Below, piece by piece: positions 7,435-15,387 of a stretch of DNA of 40,995 nt; the first letter of the stretch is position 1; the number at the start of each line of letters is the position of its first letter. The notes under the pieces were generated by a model that saw only the letters and a list, made by a program, of their open reading frames with translations, searched no databases and was not told the origin of the DNA. Made by a program: the position numbers and the translations under genes. Source of the stretch: Erysipelotrichaceae bacterium (GTDB lineage: Bacteria; Bacillota_I; Bacilli_A; Erysipelotrichales; Erysipelotrichaceae); assembly GCA_017442805.1 (NCBI GenBank), contig JAFRZA010000026.1, positions 1 through 40,995 on the forward strand, read 5' to 3'.

Positions 7435-7488
7435 AGACAGTCCGGCAGATGAAGCGCATACGATTTCATCTCTCAGACTGTCTTTTTC
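7435..7488 (+). terminator. Two-part stem terminator after the MFS gene
   Basis: AGACAGTC (7435-7442) pairs with GACTGTCT (7476-7483), enclosing a second stem AGATGAA/TTCATCT (7447-7453, 7465-7471). TTTTTC follows the outer stem. Confidence 0.65.
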
Positions 7489-7491
7489 AGT

Positions 7492-7497
7492 TATAAT
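7492..7497 (+). promoter_or_regulatory. -10 box ten bases from the fliB-like start codon
   Basis: TATAAT ends only 9 bases before ATG 7507 and no Shine-Dalgarno is present, so a transcript from it would be leaderless or nearly so. The -35 region is poor. Confidence 0.4.
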
Positions 7498-7506
7498 ATT
7501 TTCATC

Positions 7507-8547
7507 ATGAATAACGAAGATAATGTCTGGACGGCTCCCAGATACTATGCCCAGTTCAAGTGCAAGGCTGACAAGTGCCGCCATACCTGCTGCCGGGGGT
7601 GGCGCATTCCGATTTCCTTCCTGGAATATACCAGGCTTTTAGGCATACCCTGCAGCGCTGAACTGCGCCAGAAGATCGACGTGGCCTTCTGCGAGCCCAG
7701 GGACGTCAGCGAAGAGCGCTACCGCGTGGTTTCCCATGACTGGCAGGGAAACTGCCGGCTGCTGGAAAACGGACTGTGTCTGCTCTATAAGGAAAACTGG
7801 CAGGACTGTCTGCCGGCGGTCTGTGACCTCTACCCCCGCTCGCTGCGTCAGTACGGCGACCGGAAGACCGCCTGCTGCTCCTCGGCCTGCGAGAGAGTGG
7901 TGGAACTGCTGATGGAAGATGGCAGTTCGATCATGACGGAGATCAGCCTGGACCGCCAGCCGACGATCGTGATGGACGAGGATGAAGAGAAAGCGGACAA
8001 GCTGCGGAAATATTCAGCAATGCTTGTTGACCGGACCTTCACGCTGGCTCAGCGGATCAGCGACATCTGCCTGCTGATCAATGAGAAGCAGTTTGTCAGC
8101 GACAGCCGAAGCCGCAGGGATCCGCTGACGTTGGCTCTGACGATCCTTAACCGGCTGACCGAAAGACAGAATTTTCTCTATGACATCGTCACGGAACTGA
8201 CGAAAAGATACGGCGATGACCCGAAGCAGTATCAGCCGGACAGGGAATCATTTGAGAAGCGCTTTGCGCAATGGGAGACCGTTTTCCTGAACATCATCGC
8301 CAACTCCCTGATTTACGAAAACTTCCCCTATGTTGATGATCGGATAGATGAGACGCAGGCCTATAAGGGACTGTGCGCCGTCTACGGTCTGATGCGAGTC
8401 GTCTGTATCGGCTATCTGGCCAGCCGCAGTTCATCTGAGGATCTGGTGGACGCCCTGAGCGCGCTGTTCCATCTGATCGAGCATACGGCGTTCTACTATA
8501 ACGCCGCGCTGATCGCTGACAAGGCAGCCGTGCTGCTTAAACTGTAA
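7507..8547 (+). CDS. FliB-like (flagellin lysine-N-methylase family) cysteine-rich protein
   Basis: A 346-residue protein whose N-terminus matches the FliB pattern: Y-x-x-F-x-C-x-x-x-x-C-x-x-x-C-C-x-G-W (Cys at 19, 24, 28 and 29). More cysteines follow at 83, 91, 101, 106, 123, 124 and 128, including C-x-x-x-x-C-D-L-Y-P. FliB methylates lysines of flagellin in enterobacteria, and the family carries an iron-sulfur-type cysteine set. No flagellar gene is in the window, so the substrate here is unknown and the family name should not be read as function. The start at 7507 keeps the family N-terminus; no ribosome site precedes it. Confidence 0.8.
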   Translation: MNNEDNVWTAPRYYAQFKCKADKCRHTCCRGWRIPISFLEYTRLLGIPCSAELRQKIDVAFCEPRDVSEERYRVVSHDWQGNCRLLENGLCLLYKENWQDCLPAVCDLYPRSLRQYGDRKTACCSSACERVVELLMEDGSSIMTEISLDRQPTIVMDEDEEKADKLRKYSAMLVDRTFTLAQRISDICLLINEKQFVSDSRSRRDPLTLALTILNRLTERQNFLYDIVTELTKRYGDDPKQYQPDRESFEKRFAQWETVFLNIIANSLIYENFPYVDDRIDETQAYKGLCAVYGLMRVVCIGYLASRSSSEDLVDALSALFHLIEHTAFYYNAALIADKAAVLLKL

Positions 8548-8601
8548 AAAAAGCTTTATCCGGCCTGAAAAACATAACCCGGGCCTTAGAAAGGGAAGAG
8601 G

Positions 8602-9312
8602 ATGAAATACTACATTTCCGACGCGCACTTCTTTCACCGCAACGTCGAGGACATGGACCATCGCGGCTTTAACGGCTTATCGGACATGCATGAATACATG
8701 ATCAACCGCTGGAACGAGCGGGTGAGAGATGAGGACGAGGTCTTCGTCATCGGCGACTTTTCCTTCGGCAACGGCATTGAGACCTTCGACGTGCTCAGCC
8801 GTCTGAGAGGACACATAACCCTGGTTGAGGGCAATCATGACGCCTGGTATCTTGACGACCGGCAGTTTACGGACACCTTTGAGAACGTGGCCGTCTATTT
8901 TGAGATAAAGGACGGCAGCCGGGAAGTCATCCTGTGCCATTACCCGCTGCCTTTCTACAATCACCAGTACCGCCGCAATCACGAAGGCCAGCCGCTGACC
9001 TGCATGCTATACGGACACGTGCACAATACCTATGACGAGTATTATCTCTCCAAGGTCATTGAGAAACTGTCGGCAATCGACCGCTACGGCATTTCCGGCC
9101 AGGTCGAAAAAACGCCGTTCAGGCTGATCAACACCTTCTGCATGTTCTCCGATTACGTGCCGCTGACCCTGGATGAATGGATCGAACTGGACAGCAAACG
9201 CAAGCAGCTGATCAGCGAATATGAGCAGAAATGTCAGCGGGAGCTGACCATCGATGACTGGGAAAGCCTCCACGACCTGATCGTTCAGAAAAGCAGGGAA
9301 GGCTGGAAATGA
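8602..9312 (+). CDS. Calcineurin-like metallophosphoesterase
   Basis: A 236-residue phosphoesterase with the full metal-site series: D7-x-H9, G51-D52, G-N-H-D (77-80), H113 (L-C-H-Y-P) and G-H-V-H (138-141). This arrangement resembles small phage-type and YfcE-like phosphoesterases that cleave phosphomonoesters or diesters; the substrate is not evident. The start at ATG 8602 has GGAAGAGG upstream and begins directly with the first beta strand. It is followed by a strong terminator. The C-terminal 60 residues are helical and lie outside the catalytic core. Confidence 0.85.
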   Translation: MKYYISDAHFFHRNVEDMDHRGFNGLSDMHEYMINRWNERVRDEDEVFVIGDFSFGNGIETFDVLSRLRGHITLVEGNHDAWYLDDRQFTDTFENVAVYFEIKDGSREVILCHYPLPFYNHQYRRNHEGQPLTCMLYGHVHNTYDEYYLSKVIEKLSAIDRYGISGQVEKTPFRLINTFCMFSDYVPLTLDEWIELDSKRKQLISEYEQKCQRELTIDDWESLHDLIVQKSREGWK

Positions 9313-9317
9313 GAAAA

Positions 9318-9340
9318 AAAGACTGCTCGGGCAGTCTTTT
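9318..9340. terminator. Intrinsic terminator after the metallophosphoesterase
   Basis: AAAGACTGC-TCGG-GCAGTCTTT, a 9-bp stem flanked by A and T runs, could work on both strands but serves the plus-strand gene. Confidence 0.85.
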
Positions 9341-9611
9341 ACTCAGGCTGAAATCGCCCGGCCTGTTCCAAACTGGCGCTTCATCTCTCCGGCTAGATAC
9401 CGGATAATCGCTGAAAAAGCAATTCAGACCGGTAAAAAAACCGGTTTTCTCTCGCTTTTGCGGTCATAATCTGCCTAAAACAGCGAATTAAGTGAAAGTT
9501 ACTGAAAAAATGTTGGAAATTCAACTGAAAGTTGCTGTATTTTGTTTGCAAGTCCAAGGGGGATAGTATTATAATATACCCGTAGAAATATTGATTTCAG
9601 GAGTTTTAGTT
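9341..9611. other. Non-coding upstream region of the surface protein
   Basis: About 270 bases without a gene. It holds a small hairpin (ACCGGT at 9428-9433 and 9440-9445, followed by TTTC), an AT-rich stretch with repeated CTGAAA/GAAAGTT-like words (9491-9535), and the promoter at 9546-9575. Confidence 0.6.
9546..9575 (+). promoter_or_regulatory. Promoter of the surface protein gene
   Basis: TTGCAA (9546-9551) and TATAAT (9570-9575) are 18 bp apart, 36 bases before ATG 9612. Confidence 0.65.
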
Positions 9612-12005
9612 ATGAAAAAGAGTAAATTATTAGTCATTCTGTTATCAATCTTCATGGTCCTGACAGTAATGTCAGTCCGCAGCTACGCTGCAGCATCAGA
9701 CACCAAAACTGATATCCAGATCACCAAGGTGTGGGATGACAACGACAATGAAGACAAGACCCGTCCTGACAGCATTACTGTCTATCTGAAGAATGGTAAT
9801 AACACGGTTCAGACCATTACCATCAAGGATGACGGCAATGGCAACTGGAAGGGCAAATTCAAGGACGTGCCCTGCTACGACAACGACGGCAAGGTAATCA
9901 CCTATACCGTTGAAGAGAAGCCGATTCCGGATTACGAAGGAACGGTTGCCGAAGGCAAGATCGAATACGTCTATGAGTATCCGACAAACGTCTATACCAA
10001 GGAAGTCGACCTCAGCCCTGTCGGCGCCGAGACAGTTGATGTAACCAACGGCAACGGCTCATGGAAGATCAACCAGGGCGTCAACGCTGACTACATCACC
10101 GCTTCAGGCTTCAAGTTCAATGACCTGATCATCGCCGACTGCGTATTCACCGAATACGACGGCAACGGCAAGAAGGTCACCGGTGACGACTGTGTCTTCA
10201 AGATTGAAGAGAACACCCAGAGCGGCAACCTGAACAACGGCGGCGTCTGGTATTATCCCGATGTTGCCAACATTGCCTCATATGAGGGCGAAATCAACAC
10301 CGACCACTACTTCACCATGAAGTTCAAGGATGGCGTTACCCTGTTAACCGAAGACCATTACGGCGAGACTGCTGACGTAACCATGACGGTTACCAACCTC
10401 ACTCTCTTAAAGGACAACTACGGTACGCAGGCCTGGACAGCCGGCAGAACGAAGATGCGTCTGTTCCTCAACAACGGCACCATCCTCGAGACCGGTCCGG
10501 GTACTGACAGAGCCAGCCTCGGCGGCATCGTCATCGACATCAACGTTCAGATCGAAGGCGTTACCTCAGGCAACATGGTCCTGCCGATCGTTGACATCGA
10601 TACCGTAAATGACCTGGGTCCTGCTGATGACCCCAGACCGGAGAGCGTCTGGCTGGGCAACAGCTTCCAGAAGACCATTTACACAATTCCGTTAGCCTCA
10701 ACCAATCCGACAAAGGTTGACTGCACCGGTTTTGAAGTCAGGAATAATCAGCTCCGTGCCTACGCACTGGGACCGGACCAGGATACCTTCAAGAGCGGCT
10801 TCGTCGCTGTTGCCAAGTTAGATTCCAACGGCTTCGACATCACCTGGAAGGGTTCAACCTGCTCAACCGCCATGTTTGGCGAAATCGTTCCGTTCAAGAT
10901 GAAGTGTACTGTTGATGAAAGCATCACCGAGCATGTCGGCGGCACCATCGCCGAACAGGGCGACTGGAGAAGCAGAGCTTACGGCGAAGCCAAGCTGATC
11001 GCCTGCACACCGGATGAGAATTACCATATCCGTTACATCCACATTGATGGAAAGAACATTGACCTGAACGGATTTGATGCCAATGGTGTTCAGACCGTTA
11101 CTACCGGCTGGACTCAGGACATCAACCAGGGTACTGAAACCGTCACTCTGTACCAGAGAGCCAACGGCGTCGTGGAGATCTACCTGCCGCATCAGTACTA
11201 TGCCGTAAACAATGCCGAACCGTCAGGACGTACCGACCACTGGCTGGATGTCTCCTACGAGACCAATGGCGTTGTCGGATCATACACGATTACCAACAAG
11301 CAGACCACTGATTACATCCAGCTGTCCGGCACCAAGACCTGGTATGACACTGTTCAGGAACACAACAATGAAGATGAAGTTACCCTGATTCTGTATCAGA
11401 TTGACGAAAACGGCACAGAACAGATCGTCAACGCCACTCCGGAATGGGACGGCGATACCTACACCTTCTACAAACTGGTCGCAACTGACGCTCAGGGTCA
11501 CACCTATACTTACCGCGTTGAAGAAGTTCCGATCAACGGCTACAGAACCATCTATGATGGCGACAGCAATGAAAACATCACCAACATCGCCCTTGACGAC
11601 GTTGACGTGACCAAGATCTGGGATGACAACGATGATGAGAATCAGGTCCGCCCGGTCTCCATTGAAGTAACTCTGTACCGTGACGGCGAAGTTCCGGAAG
11701 ACATGGAAGACGCCGTGGTTGAACTGAATGAAGAAAACGGCTGGTATTACTGCTGGGAAGACCTGTCATTATACGATGACGAAGGACATGAATATGTCTG
11801 GACCGTTGAAGAAGAGAACATTCCGAACTACGAAGCTGCATACGCCAGCAATGGTACTCACCTTGAGATCACCAATACTTACGTACCTGTACCGGTTACC
11901 GGCGACAGCTACACCAGCTTCTACATCGGTTCTGCCATGACCGTTATCGGTCTGATGGGCATGATCTTCACCATCATGAAGTTCAGACTTGTCAGCAGAT
12001 ACTAA
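9612..12005 (+). CDS. Cell-wall-anchored surface protein with Cna_B domains and VPVTG sorting signal
   Basis: A 797-residue secreted adhesin-like protein. Residues 1-27 are a signal peptide ending S-Y-A. A Cna_B domain follows (about 33-120: I-T-K-V-W-D-D ... T-V-E-E), then a ~430-residue region without a domain I can name, and two more Cna_B domains (about 570-655 and 664-755). Cna_B domains are stalk modules often locked by Lys-Asn isopeptide bonds; K575 and K668 with their V-E-E and E-x-T-N strands fit, while the first domain lacks an obvious partner Asn. The C-terminus is a sortase signal of variant form V-P-V-T-G (760-764), a hydrophobic stretch and a K-F-R...R-Y tail. AGGAG at 9599-9603 selects ATG 9612 over an upstream TTG. 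It is flanked by a promoter and a terminator as a single gene. Confidence 0.9.
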   Translation: MKKSKLLVILLSIFMVLTVMSVRSYAAASDTKTDIQITKVWDDNDNEDKTRPDSITVYLKNGNNTVQTITIKDDGNGNWKGKFKDVPCYDNDGKVITYTVEEKPIPDYEGTVAEGKIEYVYEYPTNVYTKEVDLSPVGAETVDVTNGNGSWKINQGVNADYITASGFKFNDLIIADCVFTEYDGNGKKVTGDDCVFKIEENTQSGNLNNGGVWYYPDVANIASYEGEINTDHYFTMKFKDGVTLLTEDHYGETADVTMTVTNLTLLKDNYGTQAWTAGRTKMRLFLNNGTILETGPGTDRASLGGIVIDINVQIEGVTSGNMVLPIVDIDTVNDLGPADDPRPESVWLGNSFQKTIYTIPLASTNPTKVDCTGFEVRNNQLRAYALGPDQDTFKSGFVAVAKLDSNGFDITWKGSTCSTAMFGEIVPFKMKCTVDESITEHVGGTIAEQGDWRSRAYGEAKLIACTPDENYHIRYIHIDGKNIDLNGFDANGVQTVTTGWTQDINQGTETVTLYQRANGVVEIYLPHQYYAVNNAEPSGRTDHWLDVSYETNGVVGSYTITNKQTTDYIQLSGTKTWYDTVQEHNNEDEVTLILYQIDENGTEQIVNATPEWDGDTYTFYKLVATDAQGHTYTYRVEEVPINGYRTIYDGDSNENITNIALDDVDVTKIWDDNDDENQVRPVSIEVTLYRDGEVPEDMEDAVVELNEENGWYYCWEDLSLYDDEGHEYVWTVEEENIPNYEAAYASNGTHLEITNTYVPVPVTGDSYTSFYIGSAMTVIGLMGMIFTIMKFRLVSRY

Positions 12006-12033
12006 AATCTGAAATCTCTATATAAAAGATGAA

Positions 12034-12060
12034 AGACACCGCACCAGCGGTGTCTTCTTC
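12034..12060 (+). terminator. Intrinsic terminator of the surface protein gene
   Basis: GACACCGC-ACCA-GCGGTGTC followed by TTCTTCT: an 8-bp GC-rich stem extended by A-T pairs. Confidence 0.8.
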
Positions 12061-12077
12061 TGCATGGCGGCAAATAG

Positions 12078-12086
12078 TGGTAAGAT
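12078..12086 (+). promoter_or_regulatory. Extended -10 before the flavin reductase-like gene
   Basis: TGGTAAGAT, a TG-extended -10 about 50 bases before ATG 12135. The -35 is weak. Confidence 0.45.
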
Positions 12087-12134
12087 ATATACATCAGATC
12101 ATCCATCTTCATCAATCATGAAAGGACACTGCAT

Positions 12135-12629
12135 ATGGAAAAGACAATAGAAGTAATGTTCAGATTATTTGACAAGGGCTGGGCACTGGTGAGCAGCGGC
12201 ACTCCGGAGGATTTCAACACGATGACGGTCTCATGGGGCTCGCTGGGAACGCTGTGGTCAACAAGGATCGTTACCGTCTACATCAAGCCCTGCCGCTATA
12301 CCCATCAGTTCATGGAGAAAAACGGGTGTTTTACCGTCAGTTTCTTTGATGAAGAATACCGCAGGGATCTTTCCGTTCTTGGCAGCAAGAGCGGCCGGGA
12401 CGTCGACAAGGTTGCCCTGACATCTCTTGAGCCCGTCAGCATCGGCGAAAGCGTCGGCTTTAAACAGGCCCGGGCAACCATCCTGTGCCGCAAGATCTAC
12501 CAGCACGACTTCCAGCTCGGGAAGATACCGGATAGGGCCATCGAGCGCTACTATCAGCAGGAAGAACCCCATACCATGTACATCGGTGAAGTCATTGATG
12601 TCATCTTCGCCGGCGAGGAAAATCAATGA
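12135..12629 (+). CDS. Flavin reductase-like, FMN-binding split-barrel protein
   Basis: A 164-residue protein of the flavin-reductase/split-barrel type. It has the N-terminal pattern N-T-M-T-V-S-W-G-S-L-G, in which the family's S-W backbone contacts FMN, then T-V-Y-I-K-P-x-R-Y-T and F-T-V-S-F-F. The electron acceptor is unknown. The start is ATG 12135 with AAAGGA upstream. Its last four bases overlap the xth start (ATGA), so it forms an operon with exonuclease III; a functional link is not obvious. Confidence 0.8.
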   Translation: MEKTIEVMFRLFDKGWALVSSGTPEDFNTMTVSWGSLGTLWSTRIVTVYIKPCRYTHQFMEKNGCFTVSFFDEEYRRDLSVLGSKSGRDVDKVALTSLEPVSIGESVGFKQARATILCRKIYQHDFQLGKIPDRAIERYYQQEEPHTMYIGEVIDVIFAGEENQ

Positions 12630-13381
12630 AACTTGTATCGTGGAACGTTAACGGTTTACGGGCTGTACTGAACAAGAACTTTCTTGACGTGTTCAACACG
12701 CTGGATGCGGACATCTTCTGTCTGCAGGAGACCAAGTGCCAGCCCGGTCAGGTCGATCTTGATCTGGAAGGATATCATCAGTACTTTCATTCCGGTGAGA
12801 GAAAGGGCTACAGTTCAACCGCCGTCTTTACCAGAGAAGAACCGCTATCCGTCTTCTATGACTTTGACAACAACGATAACCATCCCAGTGAAGGGCGGAT
12901 AATGACTCTGGAGTATGAAAGCTTCTATCTGGTCAACGCCTATGTTCCCAACAGCCAGGAGAAACTGGCCCGGCTGGATTACCGGATGATGTGGGAAGAG
13001 GACATGCTGAGGCATCTCAATAAGCTTAATGAGACAAAACCGGTAATCTACTGCGGTGACCTCAATGTTGCCCATAAGGAGATCGACATCAGAAATCCGG
13101 CTTCCAATCACTTCAATGCCGGCTTCAGTGATCAGGAAAGAGAAAGAATGACAATTCTGCTTTCCAGCGGCTATGCCGATACCTTCCGCCGGCTGTATCC
13201 CGATACCGTTCAGTATTCGTGGTGGTCCTACCGTTTCAACGCCCGCGCCAATAACGCCGGCTGGCGGATCGACTACTTCATCGTATCCGAGCGCATCATG
13301 GACAGGGTCAGGGATTCCAGGATCCTCGGCGACATCACCGGTTCCGATCACTGTCCGGTGGAACTCGACATCGACATTTAA
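12626..13381 (+). CDS. xth: Exodeoxyribonuclease III / AP endonuclease
   Basis: A 251-residue exonuclease III-family enzyme for base-excision repair: it cuts at abasic sites and removes 3' blocking groups. Family motifs in order are W-N-V-N-G-L-R-A (6-13), L-Q-E-T-K (E35 is the metal ligand), Y-V-P-N-S, G-D-L-N-V-A-H, W-W-S-Y-R-F-N-A-R ending in W-R-I-D-Y-F, and G-S-D-H-C-P-V at the C-terminus. Length and motif spacing are normal, closest in style to the ExoA/Xth group of Bacillota. It overlaps the flavin reductase-like gene by four bases and ends at a strong terminator. The other AP endonuclease family is also present (nfo at 19993). Confidence 0.95.
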   Translation: MKLVSWNVNGLRAVLNKNFLDVFNTLDADIFCLQETKCQPGQVDLDLEGYHQYFHSGERKGYSSTAVFTREEPLSVFYDFDNNDNHPSEGRIMTLEYESFYLVNAYVPNSQEKLARLDYRMMWEEDMLRHLNKLNETKPVIYCGDLNVAHKEIDIRNPASNHFNAGFSDQERERMTILLSSGYADTFRRLYPDTVQYSWWSYRFNARANNAGWRIDYFIVSERIMDRVRDSRILGDITGSDHCPVELDIDI

Positions 13382-13407
13382 AAAGCGAACCTGATCGGTT
13401 CGCTTTT
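13381..13407. terminator. Bidirectional terminator between convergent genes
   Basis: AAAAGCGAACC-TGATC-GGTTCGCTTTT, an 11-bp stem between the stop codons of xth (plus) and 13414-13941 (minus). Confidence 0.85.
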
Positions 13408-13413
13408 GCTTTA

Positions 13414-13941
13414 TCATTCTCTGTCCATGTCTCTGATGATGTGAAGAGCACTCTTCAGGTCGTTTTCAGCGACAATGGTGAGATATTCTTCCAGTTTCTC
13501 CCGGGTTTTCTGAGGGATCAGCGGTGTCTCCCTGCCGCTGTGCAGGAACTCCAGAGCGCTGGACTGATGGTATTTTTCCTTCTGATAGACCTTGCAGGCG
13601 GCAATGCGGTCAGCGACCATCTCCTTGACATAGCGGATGGGAGGGTCGATGAAGTAGACTTCATTGCCGTTTTTCTGGTCCATCCAGTACTGCCAGTGGT
13701 GGCGGTTATGGCCCTTGTGATGCAGCCAGCCCAGCGAATAGCCCTTCTCCTTCTTCTCGGCGTCGATGGGCGAACGGTTTCCCTGGAAGTAGCGGACACC
13801 AGGCCAGAACTCGACGAATGAGTACTTGGAGAGGTCGTGGGTCAGTCCCTGCCAGTAAAGTCCCATCATGAAACAGTAACGGCAGACCAAAAAGCGGTGC
13901 CGGTTGACGGTATGAAGATGTCCGAAGAAGTTTCTGATCAT
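13414..13941 (-). CDS. DUF5662-like protein
   Basis: A 175-residue soluble protein with the conserved-looking blocks G-L-x-W-Q-G-L-T-H-D-L-S-K-Y-S and W-L-H-H-K-G-H-N-R-H-H-W-Q-Y-W. These match my memory of the DUF5662 family, whose many His and Asp residues suggest a metal site (HD-like), but no function is established to my knowledge. The start is taken at ATG 13941, preceded by AGGTGG; upstream in-frame sequence does not look coding. It is convergent with xth and divergent from lspA. Confidence 0.75.
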   Translation of the reverse strand: MIRNFFGHLHTVNRHRFLVCRYCFMMGLYWQGLTHDLSKYSFVEFWPGVRYFQGNRSPIDAEKKEKGYSLGWLHHKGHNRHHWQYWMDQKNGNEVYFIDPPIRYVKEMVADRIAACKVYQKEKYHQSSALEFLHSGRETPLIPQKTREKLEEYLTIVAENDLKSALHIIRDMDRE

Positions 13942-13996
13942 GTCGTTACCACCTGACCTTATGTTACTTCTTTTTGTTTTGCCAGACAAGGGAATT

Positions 13997-14005
13997 TGTT
14001 ATAAT
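13997..14005 (+). promoter_or_regulatory. Extended -10 promoter of the lspA operon
   Basis: TGTTATAAT, a TG-extended perfect -10, lies 15 bases before ATG 14021 and implies a very short leader. Confidence 0.6.
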
Positions 14006-14020
14006 GAAAAAGGTGAAAAC

Positions 14021-14479
14021 ATGAAAATCAGAGACAATCTTTTCATTATCCTGCTGATCGTGATCGATCAGCTGACCAAACTGTATATCTCTTCAGTCAT
14101 GACCCTGGGACAGAGCATCAGGGTGATTACGGACTTTTTCTACATCACCTATGCCCGCAATACCGGCGCGGCTTTTTCCATTCTTGAAGGTCAGAAATAC
14201 TTCTTCATCGCTTCAGCCCTGCTGGCAGTCGCGGCGATCATCTGGTATCTGAATAAGAACAGCTGTTCATTCTGGGAGAAGCTCGGCCTGATGCTGATCG
14301 CCTCCGGAGCTGTCGGCAACGTGATCGACCGGATCCGCTTTTCGGAAGTAATTGACTTTCTGGATTTCTATATCTTCGGCTATGATTTCCCGATATTCAA
14401 CTTCGCAGACTGCTGCATCACCGTCGGAGCGGCGATCGTCGTTCTGAGCGTGCTTTTGGAAAGGAAGAAGGAAGCATGA
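14021..14479 (+). CDS. lspA: Lipoprotein signal peptidase (signal peptidase II)
   Basis: A 152-residue four-pass membrane protease that removes signal peptides from lipid-modified prolipoproteins. It carries the family motifs N-T-G-A-A-F (substrate loop), G-N-V-I-D-R (first catalytic Asp) and F-N-F-A-D (second catalytic Asp). Four hydrophobic segments are visible. ATG 14021 is chosen over an upstream in-frame ATG at 13940 because AAGGTG precedes it and the family starts with K-x-R-D-N-x-x-x-I. Its end overlaps the rluD-like start by four bases, a pairing (lspA-rluD) common in Bacillota. Confidence 0.95.
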   Translation: MKIRDNLFIILLIVIDQLTKLYISSVMTLGQSIRVITDFFYITYARNTGAAFSILEGQKYFFIASALLAVAAIIWYLNKNSCSFWEKLGLMLIASGAVGNVIDRIRFSEVIDFLDFYIFGYDFPIFNFADCCITVGAAIVVLSVLLERKKEA

Positions 14480-15387
14480 GCGTACTTAACTTTACCGCCG
14501 ATGAGAAAATGGCCGGCTTAAGGATCGACAAGGCCCTCAATGACAAGGTCGACTTTTCCCGTACCCGCCTCCAGCAGCTGATCAGCGACGGTCTGGTAGA
14601 AGTCAACGACGAAGTTGTCAAGGCCAACTATAAGCTTAAACTCAACGATGAGATTGAGATTGAAGTACCCGAGGCGGTCGAATACACCGTCAAGCCGTAT
14701 CCGATGGATCTGGACATCCGCTATGAGGATGATGACGTCATCGTTATCAACAAGCCCAAGGGACTGATCGTCCATCCCAGCGCTTCCACTAAGGAACATA
14801 CCCTGGTCGAAGGTGTCCTCGATCACTGCCATGACCTCAGCGGCATTAACGGTGTCATGAGACCGGGCGTGGTGCACCGCATCGATAAGGATACCACCGG
14901 ACTGATCATCATGGCGAAGAACGACATGGCTCATCAGGCCTTGGCTGACCAGCTGGCGGACAAGACGATGAGCCGCAAGTACTACGCTCTGGTCAGCGGT
15001 GTCATTCCCCATGACAGCGGCACCGTCAACGCGCCAATCGGCCGCAACCCGATGGACCGGCAGTCCATGGCCGTCACCGACAAGAACGGCAAGGAGGCCG
15101 TTACCCAGTTTTTCGTGAAGGAAAGATTCAAAAAGAACACGCTGATCGAATGTCACCTGAAGACCGGAAGGACGCATCAGATCAGAGTCCACATGCAGTA
15201 CATCGGCTATCCGATCGTCAATGACCCCAAGTACGCTCCCAAGCGTGCCCGCGGCGACGGCCAGCTGCTTCACGCCTTTGAACTGACCTTCATTCATCCC
15301 CGCAGCGGTGAACGGATCACCGTCAACGCTCCGCTGCCGGAAAACTTTGAGGCGTATCTGAATAAACTGAGAGAAGAAAACAACTGA
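14476..15387 (+). CDS. rluD: RluD-family 23S rRNA pseudouridine synthase
   Basis: A 303-residue enzyme that isomerises uridine in large-subunit rRNA. The N-terminal ~80 residues form an S4 RNA-binding domain (R-I-D-K-A-L ... S-R-T-R-L-Q-Q-L-I). The catalytic motif is H-R-I-D-K-D-T-T-G (134-142) with D137 as the nucleophile; the family usually has H-R-L-D-x-x-T-S/T-G, so the Ile is a mild variant. G-R-T-H-Q-I-R-V-H-M marks the C-terminal half. Which uridines it modifies cannot be told (RluD, RluC and YlyB types look alike). It overlaps lspA by four bases and the rhomboid gene by one, so the operon is tightly coupled. Confidence 0.9.
   Translation: MSVLNFTADEKMAGLRIDKALNDKVDFSRTRLQQLISDGLVEVNDEVVKANYKLKLNDEIEIEVPEAVEYTVKPYPMDLDIRYEDDDVIVINKPKGLIVHPSASTKEHTLVEGVLDHCHDLSGINGVMRPGVVHRIDKDTTGLIIMAKNDMAHQALADQLADKTMSRKYYALVSGVIPHDSGTVNAPIGRNPMDRQSMAVTDKNGKEAVTQFFVKERFKKNTLIECHLKTGRTHQIRVHMQYIGYPIVNDPKYAPKRARGDGQLLHAFELTFIHPRSGERITVNAPLPENFEAYLNKLREENN

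Noticed and set aside
6611..7459. Long minus-strand open frame opposite the MFS gene
   Set aside because: It lies opposite a clear transporter and is rich in His/Asp/Gln as antisense frames of GC-rich membrane genes are.
9428..9450. Hairpin ACCGGT/ACCGGT after the phosphoesterase
   Set aside because: It is a 6-bp stem with an A-rich loop and weak T run; the stronger terminator at 9318-9340 already ends the gene, so this is not listed as a terminator.
13940..14020. Upstream extension of lspA
   Set aside because: An in-frame ATG at 13940 would add 27 residues, but the extension crosses the promoter and the family start and ribosome site are at 14021.
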